A stretch of DNA of 64,000 nucleotides, from the NCBI RefSeq assembly GCF_020099275.1, contig NZ_CP083646.1, positions 2,604,001 through 2,668,000 of the forward strand. Reading direction: 5' to 3'. Below, piece by piece: positions 29,447-37,140 of this stretch (positions are counted from its first letter, which is position 1; each line of letters opens with the position of its first letter). The notes under the pieces were generated by a model. That model worked only from the letters and a program-made list of their open reading frames with translations, was not told the DNA's origin and did no database searches. This stretch comes from Corynebacterium falsenii. Lineage in GTDB: Bacteria > Actinomycetota > Actinomycetes > Mycobacteriales > Mycobacteriaceae. Made by a program: the position numbers and the translations under genes.

Positions 29447-30706
29447 CTACTCAGGCCGTGCCGTTCGCACCACGGCGTCACACTCCCGTTCGCGCTCTGC
29501 CGTGACCTGCCGGTACTGGCACCCCACCGACATCTGGTGCCCGTTGACCCACCGCACGTGCCACACCGTCGTGGATTCCGGGAAGCGCTCCACGTAACTG
29601 ACCGGTGATGTGCTCACCACCTGCACATCTGGATGCTGTGTGAGGGCCGACTGCACCGCCGCGTCGAGCTCTCCCTGGCTGAGCAGCGGCGTGGGCTTCG
29701 CAGCAACGAGCACCCGCATTCCCGGATCGGCATTGCGGAACTCCTCTTGTCCCTGTGTGGCAGCCACACGCGCCCACCCCGGGACAGCGATCGCAACGGG
29801 GATCTGGGCACGTTCGGCTGAGACCTCCGGTTCCTCCCCGGCGCGCCGGTGGTTATCGAACTCAGCCGGTGGTTCTTCCACCTGCGTTTCCCCCATCGTC
29901 TCCCCTTTCTCGGACGGTTGGTCGGTTGTGGCTTCCGCCTGCGCTACGGATTCTGGCTGCACGCGGCCCGAGCTGAACAGGCTCCAGCCGACCATCGCCC
30001 CTCCCATGAGGCAGATCAGCACGGCCAGGGTGACAAACACCGGCCTCACCCACCTCACTCGGGGCGCCACGGTTTCCCCACGCGAAGGCTCGGCCGCATT
30101 CTCGCCCGCAGCACCGTCCTCACTATCCCCCGCAACGTCTTCCGCAGCGCCAATCGCAGCGCCGTCCACATCATCAACGACGCCGTACATCAACTCCTCC
30201 AGCCCCGCACGCGCCTCCTCCAGCTCCGCGGCCACCTTCCACACCAGCTCCATCTCCAGCGGCCGTGCCCGCAGCCCCATCAACCGCAGGTATCGCGCCA
30301 CCACATCCGCGTGCGCTCCCGCAATCACAATCTCCGGATGCCGCATCCCCACGCCAAACGGAAAGCGCATCCGGGGCTCGCGCGGATTCATGCTCGACGG
30401 CTCCGGGTCTGCATACCGCTGCTGCACAACCTCGTCCACCAGCTCGTACAGTTCCTCCAGCCGCCCCAGGCTCAGGTCCGTGCGCTTAAACCGCACATCG
30501 GCACCAGCACCACCGGCACCATCGGCACCGCCATCGGCATCGGTGTTGTACAGCAGGTAATCCGGGTGCTGCGTCACCGCCTCCCCCGCCGCGACGTACC
30601 CGGAAGACAGATCCGTCACTGTCATCCCCGCCACGAGGATCCCCGATTCCTGCAGTGCCACCGCGTCAGCGAGCATCCCCATTGATTGCGTCGTTGTCGC
30701 CGTCAT
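29447..30706 (-). CDS. type VII secretion-associated membrane protein (Rv3446c-like)
   Basis: A 419-residue single-pass membrane protein. Residues 1-170 form a cytoplasmic domain, an acidic Ala/Gly/Glu linker covers about 175-215, a membrane helix lies at about 222-245 (VFVTLAVLICLMGGAMVGW), and the rest is extracytoplasmic, ending with a compact domain containing GWARVAATQGQEEF and YVERFPESTTVWHVRWVNGHQM. Place and layout match the Rv3446c family of ESX-4 loci. Its ATG overlaps the eccC stop as ATGA. Confidence 0.82.
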   Translation of the reverse strand: MTATTTQSMGMLADAVALQESGILVAGMTVTDLSSGYVAAGEAVTQHPDYLLYNTDADGGADGAGGAGADVRFKRTDLSLGRLEELYELVDEVVQQRYADPEPSSMNPREPRMRFPFGVGMRHPEIVIAGAHADVVARYLRLMGLRARPLEMELVWKVAAELEEARAGLEELMYGVVDDVDGAAIGAAEDVAGDSEDGAAGENAAEPSRGETVAPRVRWVRPVFVTLAVLICLMGGAMVGWSLFSSGRVQPESVAQAEATTDQPSEKGETMGETQVEEPPAEFDNHRRAGEEPEVSAERAQIPVAIAVPGWARVAATQGQEEFRNADPGMRVLVAAKPTPLLSQGELDAAVQSALTQHPDVQVVSTSPVSYVERFPESTTVWHVRWVNGHQMSVGCQYRQVTAERERECDAVVRTARPE

Positions 30707-33700
30707 TTAGTCCCCTCCTTGGTTGTTGTTGCTGTGGTCTCTGACTTCTCACTCTCGCTGTTGTTCACTGCGTCTTTGGCCTCGGCGCCACCAGAATCCC
30801 CCTCGTCACCTGGCCCTTCGGGCGTGTCAGGGGAGTCGTCCCCTGTGGCCGCGAGGACGTGGACCACCCACGGTTCTTTATGAACGTAGAGGCCACGCCC
30901 GGGTTGGCGTCGAACAAGTTTGTGACCCGCAATGGGGCCATCCTCGCGCGGAGCGGAGAGCAGCAGCCACGCAGACTGGTCGCGGATGGCCTGCATCACC
31001 GGGTGATAGGCGGCGCGGGCGAACGGGCCCGACCGGCGGGCCATAACCACGTGCAGGCCGATATCGGCAGCGTAGGGCAGCAACGGCACAAGGGGGTCGA
31101 GGCCGGGGTCGGCGTCGGCATCGTCGATGACCACGAACAGCTCCGGTCCTTCCCACCAGGTGCGCTGCTTGAGCTGCTGCGGGGTGACCTCGGGGCCGGG
31201 AATGCGCTCGCGGAGCACGTCGGCCCACCTGCGCAGCTCGGCGCGGAAATCCTCCGGCACCCGGTAGCCCGGTTGGTCCAACAACCCGCGGCGGGTATCA
31301 GTGACCAACCACTCTGCGGACGGCGTTGCGGACGGTTCTGCGGCACGGGACTGCCCGGACCGAACGGCACCGATGAGGGCGCGCAGGGCCGTGGTCGCGC
31401 CCGCGCCGGACTGGCCAACCACCACGAAGTGCGGGAAGACACGGTAGTCCCACACCACGGGCGCCAGTTGCGGCCCGCCCAGCGCAAACGCTGCGGGGTT
31501 GGCAAGCTCGGCGGCGGTGAGCACATCGGGCAGCACGCGCATCGTGCGAACCTCCTCGCCGCGGCTGGCGCACACAGACCGAACATGCTCGATGTCCTGC
31601 GCGGTGGTCAGGGCGAACTGGGTGTGCTTGCCACGCGGGGACACTCCCCTGCCCGGCAGGTCCGGCAGCGATTTCTGTGCATCCCGGAAATGGGCATCCA
31701 GCGGGGTCATGCGCAGTTCCATGTGCCCGGTGAGCACGTCGCGCAACGCGGGGCGGAAGTTCCAGCGCAGCGCGGTGACCACCACGTGAAGCCCGCGTTC
31801 CAGGCCTGTGGTGGTGAGCCGGATGACGCGCTGTTCCTGTTCGCCGAGCTGGTCCACTCCGTCGAGGAGGAGCAATCGTGGCCCGGTGGTGTTGTCGAGC
31901 TCGTCGAGCATGCGGGGCAGCCCCTCCTCGTCGACCACGGCCGCGACCTGCGGCAAGCGAGTCAACGCCGCAAGCGATCCGCCGGGGTCGAACACGTAGA
32001 TCGCCAGGCCCGGGGTGCTCAGCGCCAAGCCCAACACGAGGGTGCGCAGCAGCGTGGTCTTTCCCGTGCCTGGTTGGCCCACGATGGCCCAGTGCTTGCG
32101 GTTGATGTCCACGTCCAGCGGCACCTGAGTGCCCTCAAACGGCAGGTCTTCCATCCCCACCCGTGCCACGCCGGGGCGCACGGGTGTCATGATCTCGCTG
32201 GCGGCGAGCACCTCTGGCAGGGGCGGTAGCCACACTGGGTTGAGGTTCGGCCCTTCCAGCCGGTCGATGACCATCTGCAGGGTCGTGGTTTCCGCCGTCA
32301 CCTCTGCCCCGAGGGTGCGCACGAGGCGCTGGTCCCGTGGCAATTCCGGTCCGGAGACGTAAGCCGATTGGAAGCGGACCTTGTCGTGCGCCGCCAGGAT
32401 GGCCGCACCCGGTGTGGCGGGAAGCTCGTGGGCGGCGGTCGAGCCGATGAGCTGGCGCGATTCGGACGCGGAGAAGGTGCGCAGCGCGATGCGATAGCTC
32501 AGGTGCGATTCCAGCCCGCGCAGCCTCCCCTCCTCAAGTCGCTGAGTGGCCAGCAGCAGGTGCATCCGCAGGCTTCGGCCCAACCTGCCGATGGCGGCGA
32601 ACACGTCCGCAAACTCGGGCCTGGCGTGCAACAGTTCGGAGAACTCGTCCACCACGATGAACAGCGCCGGCATCTCGCCGGGGTGGGCGGCGTTGTATTC
32701 CGCGGCCGTGCGCATCCCGGCGCGGCGCAGTTTCTCCTGCCTGCGGTGCATTTCTCCCAACAGGCTGTCCTGCATGCGATCCACCAGGCCCGCTTCGTCG
32801 GCGAGGTTGGTGATGAGCGCGGAGGTGTGCGGCAGCCGCTCCATGCCTAGAAAGCTCGCGCCGCCTTTGAAGTCCACGAGCACGAAGTTCAGTTCCTTCG
32901 CGCTGTGCTGGTGCGCAAAGCTGATGACGACGGACTTGAGCAGCTCCGACTTGCCACTACCCGTGGCACCCACGCACAGCCCGTGCGGCCCGATGCCGCC
33001 CTCGGCCGATTCCTTGATGTCCAAATAAACGGGACTTCCCGAGAATCCGATGGGCGCCCGCAGGTCTCCACCGGGCAGTTCCAGCAGTGAGGTGGTGCTG
33101 GATACCGTGGACCGACCCCGGCAGATCCGCGCGAGTTCCACGTCGCTGAGCTGGTCGGCCACGCCGAACGGCGCCCACCCGTCGGTTGTCCAGGCGCTGA
33201 CGCGGAAGCCATCGTCCACCCCGTCGACTAAGAGGTGCAGCCCCTGCCCGCGGGCGGTATCAACCCATTCTGGGGAGGGGTCGGTGACCACGGCACCGGC
33301 GGTGACTGGCGTGGTTCCGGTGCATACCGTGATTTTCCGCGGACCGTCGTGGGGCAACCATTCGTCGTGCGGTCCCACGATCGTGAGCGCCTCGGGGCTC
33401 TGCATCACCAGTTGTGCCTGCATGGCTCGGGCCAGGCCGGCAGCCCCCTCGCCTTCGATCACCACGCAGTGGAAGCTGGTGAGGTCCACGGACACGGGGG
33501 CTTCCAGCGTGGCGTAGGTCATCGCCAGGCTGCGCAGGCTCATGGCGCTCACCGGCTCGAGGTCCTCGGGCGGAGCGCTGACGGGGATTTCCAGCGGATC
33601 ATCCGGGGCCTGGATGGCGGTGCCAATGCGCACCACTCCGGGATCGGCGGTCACGTCCGTGCCGGTCACGATGTGTGTCCATAGCGTGTCCGGTGCCGGG

Positions 33701-33831
33701 TGTGCTGCCAGCATGCTGTCCAGCTGCTGGTCTCGCTTGCGCCGCAGGGTGTCCGCGAGCGCGTCGATGTGGCGGTGGAAGGATCGCCGCATTTCATCCA
33801 CGTTGGTGCCGGGTTGGAACATCATCGCCAT
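30703..33831 (-). CDS. eccC: ESX-4 secretion ATPase EccC, apparently truncated at the N-terminus
   Basis: A 1042-residue FtsK/SpoIIIE-type ATPase, the motor of the type VII system. The three ATPase modules have P-loops at 288-295 (GATGSGKS), 585-592 (GQPGTGKT) and 806-813 (GQSGAGAT, lysine replaced); module 1 has a full Walker B (FIVVDEFSEL, 391-400). EccC proteins normally begin with two membrane helices; this frame begins MAMMFQPGTNVDEMRRSF, which fits the very end of the second helix and what follows it. No hydrophobic segment and no ribosome binding site precede it. In frame upstream only 24 unrelated, basic residues are open before a TAA at about 33904. The prophage starts at this point, so the anchor-coding 5' end is probably beyond its other end. 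Confidence 0.85.
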   Translation of the reverse strand: MAMMFQPGTNVDEMRRSFHRHIDALADTLRRKRDQQLDSMLAAHPAPDTLWTHIVTGTDVTADPGVVRIGTAIQAPDDPLEIPVSAPPEDLEPVSAMSLRSLAMTYATLEAPVSVDLTSFHCVVIEGEGAAGLARAMQAQLVMQSPEALTIVGPHDEWLPHDGPRKITVCTGTTPVTAGAVVTDPSPEWVDTARGQGLHLLVDGVDDGFRVSAWTTDGWAPFGVADQLSDVELARICRGRSTVSSTTSLLELPGGDLRAPIGFSGSPVYLDIKESAEGGIGPHGLCVGATGSGKSELLKSVVISFAHQHSAKELNFVLVDFKGGASFLGMERLPHTSALITNLADEAGLVDRMQDSLLGEMHRRQEKLRRAGMRTAAEYNAAHPGEMPALFIVVDEFSELLHARPEFADVFAAIGRLGRSLRMHLLLATQRLEEGRLRGLESHLSYRIALRTFSASESRQLIGSTAAHELPATPGAAILAAHDKVRFQSAYVSGPELPRDQRLVRTLGAEVTAETTTLQMVIDRLEGPNLNPVWLPPLPEVLAASEIMTPVRPGVARVGMEDLPFEGTQVPLDVDINRKHWAIVGQPGTGKTTLLRTLVLGLALSTPGLAIYVFDPGGSLAALTRLPQVAAVVDEEGLPRMLDELDNTTGPRLLLLDGVDQLGEQEQRVIRLTTTGLERGLHVVVTALRWNFRPALRDVLTGHMELRMTPLDAHFRDAQKSLPDLPGRGVSPRGKHTQFALTTAQDIEHVRSVCASRGEEVRTMRVLPDVLTAAELANPAAFALGGPQLAPVVWDYRVFPHFVVVGQSGAGATTALRALIGAVRSGQSRAAEPSATPSAEWLVTDTRRGLLDQPGYRVPEDFRAELRRWADVLRERIPGPEVTPQQLKQRTWWEGPELFVVIDDADADPGLDPLVPLLPYAADIGLHVVMARRSGPFARAAYHPVMQAIRDQSAWLLLSAPREDGPIAGHKLVRRQPGRGLYVHKEPWVVHVLAATGDDSPDTPEGPGDEGDSGGAEAKDAVNNSESEKSETTATTTKEGTK

Positions 33832-33934
33832 GTTCTGCTGGCGTGGCGGTAACCTGCGGTGTTTGTGTTTGTGCTGGTCAAGGCCACGCGGTGAATACGG
33901 AAGTTACGGGTATTTCGGTGGCTATAGGCGCTCG

Positions 33935-33955
33935 TGCGGACTTTTTGCGGACTTT
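33935..33955. repeat. direct repeat TGCGGACTTT x2 near the left junction
   Basis: TGCGGACTTT occurs at 33935-33944 and 33946-33955, one helical turn apart, about 100 bp inside the prophage end. Paired direct repeats in this place could be integrase arm-type or accessory-factor sites. Confidence 0.4.
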
Positions 33956-34023
33956 CCAGGGGTTAGGAACCGGAACTGGGTACCCCCAAATTGACGTAGC
34001 ACCACGTTTCTTTGCGCACTAGG

Positions 34024-34053
34024 TTGTCACACACACTAGGTGTGCGCTATGCT
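34024..34053 (+). promoter_or_regulatory. promoter with overlapping dyads for the left-end genes
   Basis: TTGTCA (34024-34029), an 18-base spacer and TATGCT (34048-34053) form a good sigma-70-type promoter 34 bp before the first plus-strand gene. The spacer holds the dyad CACAC-TAG-GTGTG, nested in a wider GCGCAC...GTGCGC inverted repeat, a likely repressor site. Confidence 0.55.
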
Positions 34054-34086
34054 TAGGGTGTAAGCAAGAGAGACAAGGAAAAGAAA

Positions 34087-34422
34087 ATGAGCTTCTTCCG
34101 CATCCAGCCCACCGACCGCCCCGACATCCTCGACCCCGAGAACCAGACCAGCACCTCCTGGAACGACCTCGAGGACACCCGCCACGGCGTCTCGGTCTGC
34201 AACTCCCGCGAAGAACTCGCCGAATACCTCGCCCAGACAGGAATCCCCTTCCAAGACGACTGGGAGCTACTCGAAATCGACGGCCCCTACTCCGACGAAG
34301 AAGACGAAGACGAACACCTCGGCTGCTCCCTCATCCTCCCCACCGAGATCATCGCCCGCGAAACCATCGGCGACGCCTTCGTCTACGAGATCCTCGACGC
34401 TTACGACAACCTCGCCGCCTAA
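34087..34422 (+). CDS. acidic phage protein, function unknown
   Basis: A 111-residue very acidic protein (LLEIDGPYSDEEDEDEHLGCSLILP) with no membrane segment. AAGGAAAAG precedes the ATG. It opens the three-gene plus-strand unit at the left prophage end. A stretch like VSVCNSREELAEYLAQTGIPFQDDWELLE suggests a conserved small actinobacterial family, but I cannot name it. The strong negative charge is also seen in DNA-mimic proteins; that is only a possibility. Confidence 0.65.
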   Translation: MSFFRIQPTDRPDILDPENQTSTSWNDLEDTRHGVSVCNSREELAEYLAQTGIPFQDDWELLEIDGPYSDEEDEDEHLGCSLILPTEIIARETIGDAFVYEILDAYDNLAA

Positions 34423-34452
34423 CCCCCCACCACCATCCAAGGAGACTAGACA

Positions 34453-34851
34453 ATGAGCACCTACACCGACACCCAGATCATCAAGACCATCACCCACATC
34501 ATCGACATGGACGAAGCCGCCATCGGCGACGCACTAGACACCTACATCAGTCAGCTCGAGACCCTCGAAAACCGCACGATCGACCGCGACGACATCAGCA
34601 ACGAAGACGCCGACTTCCTCATCGAATCCGTCAAATCCGCCCACAACGCCGGGGACTACGGCGAGCAGGAACTCGCCCAGCTCGAGGAACTCGCCCAACG
34701 CGCCGACGATCTCAAAGACAGCTACGACGCCGCCCGCGACGAGCGGAACCAGGCAGTGCGCGCTGCTATCCGCGCGGGAGCGACCGTCGCCGACGTCGCA
34801 GCAGCCGGGCACCTCTCCAAGACCGGCGTGCGCAAGCTCATGGAGCAGTAA
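34453..34851 (+). CDS. phage protein with C-terminal helix-turn-helix
   Basis: A 132-residue protein. The first 95 residues are acidic and helical, with a probable coiled coil (LAQLEELAQRADDLKDSYDAARDERNQAVRAAIRAG). The last 30 (ATVADVAAAGHLSKTGVRKLMEQ) form a helix-turn-helix, so DNA binding is likely. AAGGAG lies 9 bases before the ATG. It lies in the same unit as the preceding and following genes. Confidence 0.7.
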   Translation: MSTYTDTQIIKTITHIIDMDEAAIGDALDTYISQLETLENRTIDRDDISNEDADFLIESVKSAHNAGDYGEQELAQLEELAQRADDLKDSYDAARDERNQAVRAAIRAGATVADVAAAGHLSKTGVRKLMEQ

Positions 34852-34853
34852 GC

Positions 34854-35633
34854 ATGGCCATGTGCATGCACCCCCGCTGCCATCACGAGGCCGTGGCCAC
34901 GGGGTACTGCCTACGCCACTACAGGCAAGCCCGGGCGGGGCATCTGATCGTCGAGCCGGAGATCGGCGACCCATCCGGCCATGGCCGGTATGGCATCCTC
35001 GACGAGGACGGCCACACCGTCTTGTGCCACGAGTGCGGAGAGTGGAAACGCCGACTGGGCGCGCACGTGCGCATGGCGCATGACATCAGCCCCCGCGAGT
35101 ACAAGATCAAGCACGGCCTACTCTTATCGCGTGGTCTGACATCGGCGATGGCTCGTGAGGAAATGTCCGCCCGCGCGAGGGCACGTGTCGGCGGGGCGGG
35201 GTGGAAGAAGCTCGAGGAAAAGCGCGACCCCACCAAAGCGGCGCACGCCCGCGAGTTCGAGACCATGCGCGGCGCATCGAGGGCGCAGCTATCTGATCGT
35301 GCGCTGAAAAACCTCGGCGGCAAAACAAAGCCCACCCAGCGGTTCACCTGCATCATCTGCGGACGAGAGTTCGAGGGCGCGCACTTCGCCCATCGGTGTA
35401 GTGACGAGCGGTGCACCCGCATCCACGCCTACCGGGTCAGCGGAAAAGGCCCACGCGGACAAGAAATGCGCGACAAACACGCGGCCGGCGAGTCCTACAG
35501 TGCGCTCGGCCGCGAGTACGACCTCACCTACCGTGGCGTAGCGATAGCAATCAAGCGGTTTGAGCAGCATCTATCGGAGGTCAATGAGCTGCGCGAGGAA
35601 CACGATTTCGAGCTGATGCCGTGGGAGAAATAA
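34854..35633 (+). CDS. zinc-finger protein with MucR-like domain
   Basis: A 259-residue protein with several Cys/His clusters. Residues 5-22 (HPRCHHEAVATGYCLRHY) look like a small zinc knuckle. About 57-96 resemble the Ros/MucR zinc finger (LCHECGEWKRRLGAHVRMAHDISPREYKIKHGLLLSRGL). About 165-185 give another CxxC...H...C cluster (CIICGREFEGAHFAHRC). The C-terminal part has a HTH-like segment (SYSALGREYDLTYRGVAIAIKRF). It is probably a DNA-binding regulator. It starts two bases after the previous stop, and ends just before a strong terminator. Confidence 0.75.
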   Translation: MAMCMHPRCHHEAVATGYCLRHYRQARAGHLIVEPEIGDPSGHGRYGILDEDGHTVLCHECGEWKRRLGAHVRMAHDISPREYKIKHGLLLSRGLTSAMAREEMSARARARVGGAGWKKLEEKRDPTKAAHAREFETMRGASRAQLSDRALKNLGGKTKPTQRFTCIICGREFEGAHFAHRCSDERCTRIHAYRVSGKGPRGQEMRDKHAAGESYSALGREYDLTYRGVAIAIKRFEQHLSEVNELREEHDFELMPWEK

Positions 35634-35639
35634 GAAAAG

Positions 35640-35686
35640 GCCCCCACCAGGGAGCAGCGGGGGGATAAGCTCAACCCGGTGGGGGC
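35640..35686. terminator. terminator between convergent phage units
   Basis: GCCCCCACC (35640-35648) pairs with GGTGGGGGC (35678-35686). It separates the plus-strand left-end unit from the minus-strand lysis genes. Confidence 0.75.
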
Positions 35687-35747
35687 GTGTGCGCGGCGGG
35701 GGATCCGCGCGAAAACAGTATGACACACCACAGCTGGGTGTGCAGTG

Positions 35748-36095
35748 CTACTCCAAATCATCCCGGATTGATGCAGGCACCGCCGGACCCGAGCCATGCA
35801 TCCGACGCCACGCCCGAATGTGATCCAGTGCATGCCGATACTTTCGCCCCAAATAGTCCAGTCTATCCTCCAGTACTGACACCTTCGACTCCAGCTGGCC
35901 GATAGCCTTGTCGCGCTCCTTCAGCCGCGTCTCCGTCCACTCCTGCATCTCGTCAAACATCGCCTGCCACTCCGGGCCACGCGCAGCATGCAGCTTCGCC
36001 TGCGTATCAGACCGGACAGACAACCGCGTCCCCTGGTAGCCGATCAGGCCAGAGATAACCCCAGCGAGCGGGACCCACAGTACATCCCAATTCAC
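35748..36095 (-). CDS. small membrane-anchored coiled-coil phage protein
   Basis: A 115-residue protein from GTG 36095, which overlaps the previous stop as GTGA. One N-terminal membrane segment (VLWVPLAGVISGLIGYQGT) is followed by a helical, coiled-coil-like part (EMQEWTETRLKERDKAIGQLESKVSVLEDRLDYLGRKY). It is last in the lysis cluster, so it may aid lysis (spanin- or holin-accessory-like), but this is inference from place and shape. Confidence 0.65.
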   Translation of the reverse strand: MNWDVLWVPLAGVISGLIGYQGTRLSVRSDTQAKLHAARGPEWQAMFDEMQEWTETRLKERDKAIGQLESKVSVLEDRLDYLGRKYRHALDHIRAWRRMHGSGPAVPASIRDDLE

Positions 36096-36487
36096 GCGCT
36101 CACCCCCTGCGGCCCGCGACCATATCCCCACAGCACCATAGCCGCGAATGCGAAATACAAGATGGATGTGACATAACCGCGCTCACTAGCACCGGACAGC
36201 CACGCGCCCATATACAGCAGCCCCCACAGCACGTGCAGGGACGTACCAGCGCCGACCATCAACGGCCCGCCACGGCGTCGCCACACAGCCAATAGCCCCA
36301 GCAGGCCCACTCCGATCCACACCGCGGCTGCTATCCACGTGGGAATCCACCGCTCCACAGCCGGTATCGGCCCATCATCCACCGCGAAAGGCAAGTAGGT
36401 GACCCCCTTGAGCAGGCACGCCAGGGAGACAATGAGCAGCCCCACCCAATCACTGGACTTAGCGGTCTTTATCCTGTGCATGACCAT
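36092..36487 (-). CDS. multi-helix phage membrane protein, holin candidate
   Basis: A 131-residue protein with four hydrophobic helices (about 14-32, 48-67, 75-95, 106-120) and charged ends. It follows the 119-residue two-helix protein by 11 bp and lies directly behind the endolysin cluster. In actinophages two membrane proteins often follow the endolysin, and either may be the holin. Confidence 0.65.
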   Translation of the reverse strand: MVMHRIKTAKSSDWVGLLIVSLACLLKGVTYLPFAVDDGPIPAVERWIPTWIAAAVWIGVGLLGLLAVWRRRGGPLMVGAGTSLHVLWGLLYMGAWLSGASERGYVTSILYFAFAAMVLWGYGRGPQGVSA

Positions 36488-36498
36488 GACTACACATC

Positions 36499-36858
36499 CT
36501 AAGCCGCGTGCCTGCCGTACGACCGCGCGGACTCGTCATACGCAGCGGAGTCCCGTAGGGCATCGTCACTGAACTGGGCCGGGGCGGTCTCCACGTACGC
36601 GGCCTCCAAGCGTGGGGCCATAGACGGAGTGATAGCCCCAGGCGTAAACGCGTGCACCACTGCCTGGGCGAGCACGATCACAGCACCGATGACCAGCGAC
36701 ACCCACTCCGGCGCCCCGACCGCCAGGACGGTAGCTATCTGCGCGAGCTGCGCGACACCGCCAGCCACGGCCACGATCGTGTCCTTGCGCCGCACTGCCC
36801 ACGGCTGCGTGGCCAGATACTCGGACACGGCGACGCTGAAAGCGCTCTGAGGTTCCAT
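36499..36858 (-). CDS. two-helix phage membrane protein, probable holin
   Basis: A 119-residue protein with two hydrophobic segments (about 27-47 and 50-72; IVAVAGGVAQLAQIATVLAVG and WVSLVIGAVIVLAQAVVHAF) and a hydrophilic C-terminal tail. Its ATG at 36858 touches the endolysin stop. Size, topology and place fit a holin that releases the endolysin. Confidence 0.7.
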   Translation of the reverse strand: MEPQSAFSVAVSEYLATQPWAVRRKDTIVAVAGGVAQLAQIATVLAVGAPEWVSLVIGAVIVLAQAVVHAFTPGAITPSMAPRLEAAYVETAPAQFSDDALRDSAAYDESARSYGRHAA

Positions 36859-37140
36859 TTACTTCTTCCCTCCTGTGCGTGCACGATCATCTGCAATCGC
36901 GGTCGAGATGATCGTCTCCGGGTCAAGCCCCAGCTTCCGGGCAATGGCCTTCGCCAGGATCAGCGCACACCAGCCGTTGAGGTCTTGCACCGCCGCGAGG
37001 TCTCGCGGGGAGAACTTCACATCGGGGTTGACGATGCTGGTGATCGGCGCGTCCTGGGCGCGTAGCCGATCAACTGATTCAATAGCCGCGAGCTTCGCGT
37101 CGTTGAGTGCTGCGGCGGATACGCCGGATAGTTCAGTCAT
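36859..37140 (-). CDS. possible independently translated C-terminal endolysin module
   Basis: A 93-residue product read from the internal ATG 37140 in the endolysin frame, with AAGGAGG at 37151-37145 and a 4-base gap. The sequence (MTELSGVSAAALNDAKLAAIESVDRLRAQ...) is helical with no wall-binding repeat that I recognise. It may be a separate small lysis gene fused by loss of a stop, or a subunit that assembles with full-length enzyme. Confidence 0.5.
   Translation of the reverse strand: MTELSGVSAAALNDAKLAAIESVDRLRAQDAPITSIVNPDVKFSPRDLAAVQDLNGWCALILAKAIARKLGLDPETIISTAIADDRARTGGKK

Noticed and set aside
33832..34086. tRNA gene as prophage attachment site
   Set aside because: No cloverleaf or T-loop sequence is recognisable at the left junction; the neighbouring disrupted gene is eccC.
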